NCBI RefSeq assembly: GCF_017312405.1
Contig: NZ_BLTG01000074.1
Location: 59,344 to 123,343, forward strand
DNA from: Mycobacterium sp. PO1
GTDB lineage: Bacteria > Actinomycetota > Actinomycetes > Mycobacteriales > Mycobacteriaceae
Length of the DNA stretch: 64,000 bases
Direction: 5' to 3'
This document shows positions 25,263 through 33,072 of the stretch, one piece after another. Numbering within the stretch: position 1 is the first letter of the stretch; each line of letters begins with the position of its first letter. The notes under the pieces were generated by a model that was given only the letters and a program-made list of their open reading frames with translations, ran no database searches and was not told the DNA's origin. Both the position numbers and the translations under genes were made by a program.

Positions 25263-26549
25263 ATGTCCGGGACTGCGTCCAGAACCGCGTCCACTGAACC
25301 TGGCGTCACCCAGATCGCCAAGACCGGGTACACCTGGCTGGACATCCCGCCCGAGCCCGATTTCGCCCGGATGCGCAGAGAAGTCGGTGCACGACTGCAC
25401 GCGGCGATGGCCGAGCAGCGCATCGACGCTGTGGTCCTGCTCGGCAACGGCAACGTCACGTACGCCACCGGGATCAGCTGGCCGCTGGCAGACGCCGGGC
25501 TGTCGCATGTCGAGCGGCCGGTCGCCGTGGTTCTCGCCGGCGACGAGCATCCGCACCTGTTCCTGCCCTTTCGAGAAGGTGCGGCCACGGAGTCCGGCCT
25601 GCCCGACGACCACATGCACGGGCCGGTCTACCTCGAATTCGACGAAGGCGTCGCACAGTTCGCCACCATTCTGGCCGGCCTCATCCCGGTCGGTGCCACC
25701 GTCGCGACGGACGAGCTGACCGGGGCGATGCGGCGCGCCGGCAGTGCGCTGTTTCCCAGCGCTCCGGTGGACGCAGGCCCGGTGATCGGCGCGGCGAAAC
25801 TGGTCAAGACCATCGACCAGATCGCCTGTATCCGGCGCGCCTGCCAGATCACCGAAGTGGCGGTCGGGGAGATCCAGAGGTCCCTGGCGCCCGGCGCCCG
25901 TCAGATCGACCTGTCCGCCGAATTCGTCCGGCGCACCTTCGAACTCGGCGCGACCACGAACATGTTCGATTCGATATGGCAGGTCATGCCCGCCTCGAAA
26001 GCCGAGGGAACCTGGACCACCACCGGTGATCTCGCCCTCCCGCTGCTGACCACCGAGCGGGAACTGGCGCAGGGCGATGTGCTGTGGACCGACGTGTCCA
26101 TCGCCTACCACGGCTACTGCTCGGACCACGGGCGCACCTGGATCGTCGGCCAGGATCCGACTCCTGCCCAGCAGAGGCAGTTCGACAGGTGGGGACACAT
26201 CGTCGACGAGGTGCTCGCGGTGACCAAGGCCGGTGTCACCTGCGGTGACCTGGGCCGAGCCGCGACCGCGGCGGCGGGCGGTGAGAAGCCGTGGCTGCCG
26301 CACTTCTATCTGGGTCACGGTATCGGGACCAGTGCTGCCGAAATGCCCATGATCGGCACGGACCTCGGTCAGAAATGGGACGACGAGTTCGCTTTCCCGG
26401 CCGGCATGTTGTTGGTGCTCGAACCGCTGGTGTGGGAGGACGGCACCGGGGGCTATCGCGGTGAGGAGATCGTGGTGGTCACCGAAGGCGGCTGGATGCC
26501 GCTGACCGCGTATCCGTACGAGCCGTATGAGGTGACCGATGGGAACTGA
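25263..26549 (+). CDS. M24-fold metallopeptidase-like (Xaa-Pro/creatinase type), intact metal site
   Basis: A 428-residue pita-bread protein with a creatinase-like N-domain. All five metal ligands expected in M24 are visible: Asp277 (L-W-T-D-V-S), Asp288 (C-S-D-H-G-R-T), His352 (G-H-G-I-G), Glu387 (L-V-L-E-P-L) and Glu401 (R-G-E-E-I-V). M24 enzymes cut Xaa-Pro bonds or hydrolyse small C-N compounds; its role inside a catabolic operon is unknown. Start is ATG 25263; GTG 25257 overlapping the previous stop is an alternative. The next gene, overlapping by 11 bases, is a paralogue lacking most ligands. Confidence 0.8.
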   Translation: MSGTASRTASTEPGVTQIAKTGYTWLDIPPEPDFARMRREVGARLHAAMAEQRIDAVVLLGNGNVTYATGISWPLADAGLSHVERPVAVVLAGDEHPHLFLPFREGAATESGLPDDHMHGPVYLEFDEGVAQFATILAGLIPVGATVATDELTGAMRRAGSALFPSAPVDAGPVIGAAKLVKTIDQIACIRRACQITEVAVGEIQRSLAPGARQIDLSAEFVRRTFELGATTNMFDSIWQVMPASKAEGTWTTTGDLALPLLTTERELAQGDVLWTDVSIAYHGYCSDHGRTWIVGQDPTPAQQRQFDRWGHIVDEVLAVTKAGVTCGDLGRAATAAAGGEKPWLPHFYLGHGIGTSAAEMPMIGTDLGQKWDDEFAFPAGMLLVLEPLVWEDGTGGYRGEEIVVVTEGGWMPLTAYPYEPYEVTDGN

Positions 26550-27672
26550 GATCGAGGCCGACGGCCGAGCGTTGCGCTTGAGCCGGCGCGAACGAGCGCT
26601 GGCCCAGATGGAGGCGCACGACCTCGACGCCCTGGTGCTCGGACGCCAGGCCAACGTCCGCTACATCTCCGGGGCCCCACAACTGTGGGTGGTCGGCACC
26701 CGCCCGTTCGGTCCGGTCTGCGAGTTTGTGCGGGAGACCGGAGAGATCCATCTCAACAGCACCTGGGACGAGGGCATACCTGCGGAGATCCCGCACGAGA
26801 ACCTCTACGGCTTCGCGTGGAATCCGATGACGCTGGTCGGGATCCTGCAGAACATCAAGGGCGCCGAGACGTTCCGGCGCGTCGGCACCGACGCTCTGAC
26901 CCCGATGTTCGCCCAGCTGCTACCGATGGCGTTCCCGAACGCGGAGCTGGTCGATGCCGAGCAGGCCTTGCAAGCAGCTCGTCGCATCAAGACACCCGAG
27001 GAAGTGGCGGCCCTGCGCAACGCTCTCGTGATCGCCGAGAAGGGCGTCGCCGCCGGTGTCGCCGCGCTGAGCGCCGGTGTCAGCGAAAAGGCCTTGGCGG
27101 GAACGATACTGGAGGCCGAGGCCGCCGGAGGGGTCAGTACCCCGGCAACGCAGGACGCCGCGTGGGTGACGTCGAAGCAGCATCCGTGGCGTCGCGCCGA
27201 GGGGGACGGCCGGGTACGCGACGGTGATCTGGTCGTGTTGTCGGCCGGAGTGCTGGCCGACGGTTATGTCGCCGAAGTGGCGCGCACGCTCGTGGTCGGC
27301 GAACCCACCGAGGCAAGCACAGCGCTCTACCGCCGCAGGGACGAGTTGTGGGACAGGCTGGTCGCGTCCTGTCGGCCCGGTGCGACCACGAGCACCTTGC
27401 TGGACGCCTATCAACAGGCAGGGGAGGCGCTGCCGGCGATGCCGGTCGCCCACGGTCTGGGTCTGGGATTCGACCCGCCGGTGGTATCGCCGGGGTTACG
27501 GGCGACCGCCGAGACCGACGTCCTCGAGGCGGGGATGGTGCTGGCGCTGACCGCCTATGTCTGGGAGCAGGGCGTCGGCGCGGTGCTCACCCGCGATGCG
27601 GTGCTGATCACCGACGACGGCGCCGAGATACTGTCGACGTTGCCGGCCTACGGCGAGGCCGTTCATGGCTGA
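26539..27672 (+). CDS. M24-fold protein lacking metal ligands (likely pseudo-enzyme)
   Basis: A 377-residue paralogue of the preceding protein. The fold is clear, but the metal positions have changed: Ser235 and Glu246 replace the two Asp, His305 is kept (V-A-H-G-L-G-L-G), and Thr338 and Arg352 replace the two Glu. It is unlikely to hold a binuclear metal site. It may be a non-catalytic subunit of a heteromer with the intact partner, or may have another chemistry such as creatinase, which needs no metal. The gene overlaps its neighbours by 11 and 8 bases. Confidence 0.78.
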   Translation: MGTEIEADGRALRLSRRERALAQMEAHDLDALVLGRQANVRYISGAPQLWVVGTRPFGPVCEFVRETGEIHLNSTWDEGIPAEIPHENLYGFAWNPMTLVGILQNIKGAETFRRVGTDALTPMFAQLLPMAFPNAELVDAEQALQAARRIKTPEEVAALRNALVIAEKGVAAGVAALSAGVSEKALAGTILEAEAAGGVSTPATQDAAWVTSKQHPWRRAEGDGRVRDGDLVVLSAGVLADGYVAEVARTLVVGEPTEASTALYRRRDELWDRLVASCRPGATTSTLLDAYQQAGEALPAMPVAHGLGLGFDPPVVSPGLRATAETDVLEAGMVLALTAYVWEQGVGAVLTRDAVLITDDGAEILSTLPAYGEAVHG

Positions 27673-28624
27673 GCGTCCGTCGCCCGAGGAGATCATCCTC
27701 TACGACAAAGACCCGAAGACCAAGATCGCGACGATCACGTTCAACCGTCCGGAGTTCCTCAACGCGCCGACCTCGATGGCCCGGCTGCGCTACGCCGACG
27801 TGCTGCGCGCAGCCAACGCCGACAACGACGTCAAGGTGGTCATCATCCGCGGCGTCGGCGACAACCTGGGCAGCGGCGCGGACCTACCGGAGTTCATGGA
27901 GGGCAACGACGATCCCGCCGTGCGGCTGGCCGAACTGCGGCTGGAGGACGACGGGGTCGGTGAGGTCACCTATCCTCCGAAAGGCACCTTCCGCAACGGT
28001 GCCACCATCAGCGCCTGGTACGCCAACTCGCAGGCCGGCAACCGTGCATTGCAGGACTTCAAGAAGATCAGCATCGTCGAGGCGAAGGGCTACTGCTACG
28101 GCTGGCATTTCTACCAGTGTGCCGACGCCGACCTGGTGATCTCGTCCGACGACGCTCTGTTCGGTCACCCGTCGTTTCGCTACCACGGGTGGGGTCCCCG
28201 GATGTGGACCTGGGTGCAGATGATGGGCCTGCGCAAGTTCCAGGAGATGGTCTTCACCGGTCGGCCGTTCACCGCCGCCGAGATGTACGACTGCAACTTC
28301 CTCAACAAGGTGGTCGCGCGCGACCAGTTGGAGGCAGAGACGCAGAAGTACGCGCTCGCCTGCGCGCGGAACCGCCCCGTGGACACGGTGTTCCAGCAGA
28401 AGATGTTCTTCGAGATCTTCAAGCAACAGCAGGGCGAGTACCTGGGTAGCCTGCTCAGCGCGTTCTTCGAGTCGATGGGTAACGGGGTGGCCAACGACAG
28501 CGACGACGACCTGGACATGTTCGAGTCGATCGACTCCGGCCTCTCTGCGGCAGTCAACGACAACGACAGCAAGTTCCCGCCCGAATTCCGGTTGAGCAAG
28601 CGCAACCGGGCCAAGGAGGACTAG
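27665..28624 (+). CDS. Enoyl-CoA hydratase/isomerase family protein, long form
   Basis: A 319-residue crotonase, longer than the usual 260. The oxyanion region is seen in N-L-G-S-G-A-D-L-P-E-F, and E-A-K-G-Y-C-Y-G-W-H-F-Y-Q-C replaces the usual N-G-x-x-x-G-G-G-x-E. Classical catalytic Glu residues are absent. A C-terminal tail of about 60 residues is acidic then basic. It overlaps the M24 gene by 8 bases and is followed 7 bases later by the fused CoA-transferase. It may act on a ring-containing acyl-CoA or a beta-diketone; this is inference. Confidence 0.78.
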   Translation: MAERPSPEEIILYDKDPKTKIATITFNRPEFLNAPTSMARLRYADVLRAANADNDVKVVIIRGVGDNLGSGADLPEFMEGNDDPAVRLAELRLEDDGVGEVTYPPKGTFRNGATISAWYANSQAGNRALQDFKKISIVEAKGYCYGWHFYQCADADLVISSDDALFGHPSFRYHGWGPRMWTWVQMMGLRKFQEMVFTGRPFTAAEMYDCNFLNKVVARDQLEAETQKYALACARNRPVDTVFQQKMFFEIFKQQQGEYLGSLLSAFFESMGNGVANDSDDDLDMFESIDSGLSAAVNDNDSKFPPEFRLSKRNRAKED

Positions 28625-28631
28625 ACCTTCG

Positions 28632-31049
28632 GTGCGCCCAGAGCCTGACCCGCCTCTTGCCGGCCACGTCGTCGTCGACCTGTCCAGCGGGATTGCGGGC
28701 GCGTACTGCACGAAACTGCTCGCCGACGGTGGCGCCGAGGTGATCAAGGTCGAGCCACCCGAAGGTGACCAACTGCGCGGCTGGTCGGCATCGAGAGCCG
28801 AGATCCTCGACGGCACCGATGGTGCGCTGTTCTCGTTCTTGGCCTGCTCGAAGCGCTCCGTGATCGCCGAGCCGGACACCGACGGTGCGTTTGTCGACGC
28901 CCTGCTGGCGGGAGCGGATGCCGTCGTCTGGTCCCCGGGGCCGGGCGTGGCCGGCGACGGGCGGTTCGCGCCTGAGGCGATGCGGCGGCGTCACCCGCAC
29001 CTGACGGTCACCGCGATCACCTCGTTCGGGCTCGAGGGTCCCTGGAAAGACAAGGCCGCGACCGAATTCACGCTGCAGGCCTGGTCGGGCGGGATCGTCG
29101 GTCTGGGCCGCGGGGCCCCGGACCGGGCGCCGGTCCACGTCGGCGGTCAGGTGGGCGACTATCTCGCCGGTGCCTACGCCAGCGCAGCGACGATGGCCTC
29201 CTGGATGCGCGGCGGCGCCGAGCTCGTCGATGTGTCGAGGCTCGAGACCTCCGTCCTCGGGCTGACCTACTATCCGGTCAGTTACTACGAGATGCTGGGT
29301 CGGCCCTGGCGCGACGCGCGCCGCCTGACAGTGCCGGGCATCGCCCGTGCCATGGACGGTCTGATCGACATCGGTTGCGGCACAGCTCAACAGTGGTTCG
29401 ACCTGTGTGCGATGACCGGCCACGACGACTGGATCGACGAGGACTCGCCGCTGTCGATCACCCAACAGGCCAACGAGAAAGCCGACGAGCTCTACGCGTG
29501 GGTGGGCGAGCAGACCGTCGACGAGATCCGGGACCTGGCCACCGCCTTCCGCATCCCCAATGCCCCGGTGGCCAACGGTGCCAACGTCGAAGGGCTGGAT
29601 CACTTTGTCGCCCGCCGATCGTTCGTGGTCAATCCACGCGAGGGGTTCACTCAACCCACCCACCCCTACCGCATGACGCCCGCGGCGCTACGCCCTCCCG
29701 AGCCCGCGCCGCGCCTCGGCGAGCACACCGAGCACTACCGCTCGCGAACGTGCATTCCCCGTAGTGCCGATGCCTGGCCTGCTACCGGGAATGCACGTTC
29801 GCGGAAAGGGTTGCCGTTCGCCGGTCTGCGGGTGATCGACATGACCACCTTCTGGGCCGGCCCGAGTTGCACCCACCTGGTGGCCATGCTCGGCGCCGAC
29901 GTGATCCATGTGGAATCGACCCGCCATCCCGACGGCACCAGGCTGATCGCCGGCATCCCGGTCACCGAGGAACTCTGGTGGGAACGCTCACCGATCTTCT
30001 CGGGCCTGAACACCAACAAGCGGGGGGTGACGCTGAACCTGCAGAGCGCGGAGGGCCGCGACCTGCTCAAACGACTGATCGCCACCGCCGACGTCGTGGT
30101 GGAGAACTTCACCCCCCGGGTGCTGGAAAGCATGGGACTGACCTACGACGAGGTCAGGGCCGTCCGCCCCGACGTGATCATGCTGCGGATGCCGGGTTTC
30201 GGCCTCGACGGTCCGTGGCGCGACAACCCGGCGTTCGCCTACGTCATCGAAGCTGCCGCCGGAATCAGCTGGCTGACAGGTTATCCCGACCGCAATCCGT
30301 ACGAGCCCTACTCGGTCGGCGACCCCAACGCCGGCATTCACGCCCTCAACGCTCTGCTGCTCGCGCTGGCGCACCGGCAGCGTACCGGCGAGGGCTCGAT
30401 GGTGGAGGCCGCCATGGTCGACGCAGCGCTGAACGTGGCGGCCGAACAGGTCATCGAATACTCGGCATACGGCGCGGTGCTGGAACGTGCCGGCAATCGC
30501 GGTCCCGCCGCCGCGCCGCAGAACCTCTACCGCACCAACGAGATCGATGAGTTCGGCCGCGCTGACAGCTGGGCGGCGATTGCGGTGGCCACCGACGCGC
30601 AATGGTGTGGTCTGTGCGATGCGCTGGGCCGACCCGAGTGGATGGTCTCCGGTGAGCTGGCCACAGCGGAACGGCGGTATGCGCACCACGACCTGATCGA
30701 CCGGCATCTGTCCAGCTGGTGCGCCGATCGCACCGGTGACGAGATCGTATCTGCCCTCTGGGCACATGACGTGCCGGTGGCCAAGGTGCTCCAGCCGCAC
30801 CGCCAGACCGAACTCGCGCAGCTGCGGTCGCGGAAGTTCTTCGAGCCGGTCGGGCACCCGGTCAATCCGACCTCGCTCCACAGTACGTTGCCGTTTCGCT
30901 TCTCCGGAGGCCCGGACCGGGTGCACACCACGCCTGCCCCACTTCTGGGCCAGCACAACCGCGAACTGCTCCGGGAGATCGGGCTCGACGACGCCGACGT
31001 CGATCGGCTCGAAGCCGAAGGCGTCATCGGAAGCACGCCGGCCCGCTAG
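28632..31049 (+). CDS. Fused two-domain CaiB/BaiF CoA-transferase
   Basis: An 805-residue protein with two complete family III CoA-transferase domains, about residues 8-365 and 397-795. Domain 1 shows L-A-D-G-G-A-E-V-I-K-V-E-P-P-E-G and V-D-V-S-R-L-E, where Glu205 takes the usual catalytic Asp place. Domain 2 shows G-L-R-V-I-D-M-T-T-F-W-A-G and A-A-M-V-D-A-A with the Asp kept. The linker is largely encoded by an inverted repeat at 29743-29803. Family III enzymes dimerise as interlocked rings, so a fusion could form a pseudo-dimer. Starts with GTG. Confidence 0.85.
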   Translation: MRPEPDPPLAGHVVVDLSSGIAGAYCTKLLADGGAEVIKVEPPEGDQLRGWSASRAEILDGTDGALFSFLACSKRSVIAEPDTDGAFVDALLAGADAVVWSPGPGVAGDGRFAPEAMRRRHPHLTVTAITSFGLEGPWKDKAATEFTLQAWSGGIVGLGRGAPDRAPVHVGGQVGDYLAGAYASAATMASWMRGGAELVDVSRLETSVLGLTYYPVSYYEMLGRPWRDARRLTVPGIARAMDGLIDIGCGTAQQWFDLCAMTGHDDWIDEDSPLSITQQANEKADELYAWVGEQTVDEIRDLATAFRIPNAPVANGANVEGLDHFVARRSFVVNPREGFTQPTHPYRMTPAALRPPEPAPRLGEHTEHYRSRTCIPRSADAWPATGNARSRKGLPFAGLRVIDMTTFWAGPSCTHLVAMLGADVIHVESTRHPDGTRLIAGIPVTEELWWERSPIFSGLNTNKRGVTLNLQSAEGRDLLKRLIATADVVVENFTPRVLESMGLTYDEVRAVRPDVIMLRMPGFGLDGPWRDNPAFAYVIEAAAGISWLTGYPDRNPYEPYSVGDPNAGIHALNALLLALAHRQRTGEGSMVEAAMVDAALNVAAEQVIEYSAYGAVLERAGNRGPAAAPQNLYRTNEIDEFGRADSWAAIAVATDAQWCGLCDALGRPEWMVSGELATAERRYAHHDLIDRHLSSWCADRTGDEIVSALWAHDVPVAKVLQPHRQTELAQLRSRKFFEPVGHPVNPTSLHSTLPFRFSGGPDRVHTTPAPLLGQHNRELLREIGLDDADVDRLEAEGVIGSTPAR
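29743..29803. repeat. Inverted repeat inside the CoA-transferase linker
   Basis: Left arm CGCGAACGTGCATTCCCCGTAG (29743-29764) split as CGCGAACGTGCA then TTCCCCGTAG, and right arm 29782-29803, are complementary at 21 of 22 positions around a 17-base loop. It lies within the coding frame between two enzyme domains. The form resembles small palindromic repeat units that are spread in many bacterial genomes; no other copy is visible here. Confidence 0.75.
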
Positions 31050-31131
31050 CCTCAGAATCCGTGACGATCGCGTCGACGGTGGCACCGAGGCCGCCGGTGG
31101 TTGGTACTTCCATCCGCGGACGGGCGGGGCC

Positions 31132-31153
31132 ACCCTCGGGCCGGGGTGAGGGT
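31132..31153. terminator. Weak hairpin between convergent genes
   Basis: ACCCTC (31132-31137) and GAGGGT (31148-31153) can pair around a 10-base G-rich loop, between the CoA-transferase and the convergent epimerase gene. There is no U-tract, so a terminator role is only suggested by position. Confidence 0.25.
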
Positions 31154-32214
31154 CACGCGTCGGGGGACGGGTCTCCCAGCTTGCGGCGGACGGCACCCCA
31201 GGGATCGGCGTACTGCCCCGGCTGCTTCCAGTAGGCCCCGCGGCGCTTCAGCAGCGCCCGCACCAGCGGTGCCAGCGCAGTGAGCACATACCGGGACGGC
31301 CCGGCCTGCGCGCGTGACTCGTCGAGCATGTCCTGCCACGAATAGTGCTGGAACTGCAGCGCTTCCTGAGCTCGGGCGGTGTCCATCCAGTCGGTGACGA
31401 ACCAGTCGTCGTCGCTGTTGGGGTCGCCCTTGCGGCCGGGCACCAAGCCGCCCTTGAGGCCGCGGGACTCGGCCAGCGCCTTGCCGACCTCACCCTGGAC
31501 CCGTCGGTGGGAGTCGTCTCCGGCGATCAGCAGGATCTCACCCACCACGTCTGCGGTCGTAGCGGCGGCGAACGCCCATGCGACGTCGCGAACGTCGACG
31601 CTGTGCAATCTGCCGTCGGTGGGCAGCAGGCTCTCGAAGTACAGCGCGTCGGAGGAGAACGGGATCGCCTTGGGATCGGTGCTGAGGACCCCACCGAGTC
31701 GCAGCACCACCCACGGGAGCGACGACGCCCGCACAATCTCCTCGGCCTGCGCCTTGTGGGCGCTGTAGAGGTCGGAGTGCTTCAACGGCATGTCCGCGGT
31801 CACCGGTCCGGTTGCGCGGTGCGGATTCCGTGAACCGAAGACAGCATTGCTGGACGCCTGCACGAACCGCGGGGGTTCGGGCTGTCCCTCGGCGATCTTC
31901 ACCAGGGTCGCGGTGGCGTCGACATTGACTTTCCGGGCCAGCGACCGGTTCTTGTAGATCCCCGGAGGAATGATCGCGGCCAGGTGGATGATGACCTCGG
32001 GGGCCACGTCGGCGACCAACTCCGCGGTCTGCTCGGCGTCGGTGAGGTCGACCCACCGTGCCGTGACTCCGGCGGGTAGTGCCGCCTGCGCCTCGCGGTT
32101 GGCGGGGCTGCCCAAGTCGGCGACGACGACGGTGCGTCCGAGCTCGGCCAGTCGTCGCACCGTGGCCGATCCGACCAGCCCGAACCCCCCGGTGACAAGC
32201 ACCGTACCCGGCAT
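31153..32214 (-). CDS. NAD-dependent epimerase/dehydratase (extended SDR)
   Basis: A 353-residue extended SDR. T-V-L-V-T-G-G-F-G-L-V-G-S-A-T is the glycine-rich loop; A-S-S-N-A-V-F-G and Y-S-A-H-K give the active-site Ser and Tyr-x3-Lys. The family includes 3-beta-hydroxysteroid dehydrogenase/isomerases and nucleotide-sugar epimerases; the substrate here is unknown. ATG at 32214 has AGGGGGC 5 bases upstream; TTG 32217 is a weaker alternative. It diverges from the acyltransferase, with a degraded operator-like site between. Confidence 0.82.
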   Translation of the reverse strand: MPGTVLVTGGFGLVGSATVRRLAELGRTVVVADLGSPANREAQAALPAGVTARWVDLTDAEQTAELVADVAPEVIIHLAAIIPPGIYKNRSLARKVNVDATATLVKIAEGQPEPPRFVQASSNAVFGSRNPHRATGPVTADMPLKHSDLYSAHKAQAEEIVRASSLPWVVLRLGGVLSTDPKAIPFSSDALYFESLLPTDGRLHSVDVRDVAWAFAAATTADVVGEILLIAGDDSHRRVQGEVGKALAESRGLKGGLVPGRKGDPNSDDDWFVTDWMDTARAQEALQFQHYSWQDMLDESRAQAGPSRYVLTALAPLVRALLKRRGAYWKQPGQYADPWGAVRRKLGDPSPDA

Positions 32215-32253
32215 CAACGCCCCCTAGCTGCGGATATGACATTCTCCAAATCT

Positions 32254-32268
32254 GAGAGTAGCATATCC
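32254..32268. promoter_or_regulatory. Degenerate copy of the shared operator
   Basis: GAGAGTAGCATATCC keeps eight or nine of the twelve fixed positions of GAGAATNNNATTCTC. It lies 8-22 bases before the LPLAT start and 40 bases from the divergent epimerase start. It may be a weak or decayed site. Confidence 0.3.
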
Positions 32269-32275
32269 ATCTACC

Positions 32276-33070
32276 ATGTCCGACGAGCCGGCCGAGACGG
32301 CCAAATGGGATCCCGGTTTCACCCGTCAGATCACCAGCTGGGTGGGGCCGGTCATCAAACGATACTTCCGTGCGGAAGTCCGTGGCATGGACGCCCTGCC
32401 CGCCGCCGGCGGTGCGCTCGTCGTGTCGAACCACTCGGGCGGCATGCTCACCCCTGACGTGCTGGTTTTCGCGCCGCAGTTCTACGGACACTTCGGCTTC
32501 GACCGGCCGCTCTACACCCTGGCGCACTACGGCGTGTTCGTGGGTCCGCTCGGCGACTACCTGCGGAAGGCGGGCGTGATCGAGGCCAGCCGGGAGAACG
32601 CGGCAGCGGCATTGCGATCGGGTGCGGTGCTGGTGTTTCCGGGTGGTGACTACGACTCCTACCGTCCGACGATGACGGCGAACGTCGTGGATTTCAACGG
32701 CCGCACCGGATATGTGCGTACCGCCGTCGAATCCGGTGTGCCCATCGTGCCGATGGTGTCCATCGGTGCGCAGGAAACTCAGCTGTTCCTGGCCCGCGGC
32801 GCCTCGCTCGCACGCCGCCTCGGCCTGACCCGTGCGCGGATGGAGATTCTGCCCGTCAGTGTCGGCTTTCCGTTTGGGCTCTCGCTGATCGTCCCACCCA
32901 ACCTCCCGCTCCCGGCCAAGATCGTGACCCGCGTCCTGGAGCCGATCGACGTGGTCGCCGAGTTCGGCGAGAACCCCGACGTCGACGAGGTCGACGGGCA
33001 CGTGCGCGCGGTCATGCAGGCGGCGCTCGACGATCTGGCTCGCAACCGCCGTTTTCCGATTCTGGGCTGA
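32276..33070 (+). CDS. Lysophospholipid acyltransferase-like protein (LPLAT/MGAT type)
   Basis: A 264-residue acyltransferase. V-S-N-H-S-G-G-M-L-T-P-D is the H-containing block I of the LPLAT/MGAT branch, in which the HX4D spacing is altered, and F-P-G-G-D-Y-D-S-Y-R-P is block III. It would transfer an acyl chain to a lipid alcohol at the membrane. It is followed 2 bases later by a FadD12-like ligase and then a convergent WS/DGAT gene. From memory this trio matches the M. tuberculosis Rv1425-Rv1428c neighbourhood, so it is probably conserved lipid metabolism rather than part of the catabolic set. Confidence 0.78.
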   Translation: MSDEPAETAKWDPGFTRQITSWVGPVIKRYFRAEVRGMDALPAAGGALVVSNHSGGMLTPDVLVFAPQFYGHFGFDRPLYTLAHYGVFVGPLGDYLRKAGVIEASRENAAAALRSGAVLVFPGGDYDSYRPTMTANVVDFNGRTGYVRTAVESGVPIVPMVSIGAQETQLFLARGASLARRLGLTRARMEILPVSVGFPFGLSLIVPPNLPLPAKIVTRVLEPIDVVAEFGENPDVDEVDGHVRAVMQAALDDLARNRRFPILG

Positions 33071-33072
33071 GC

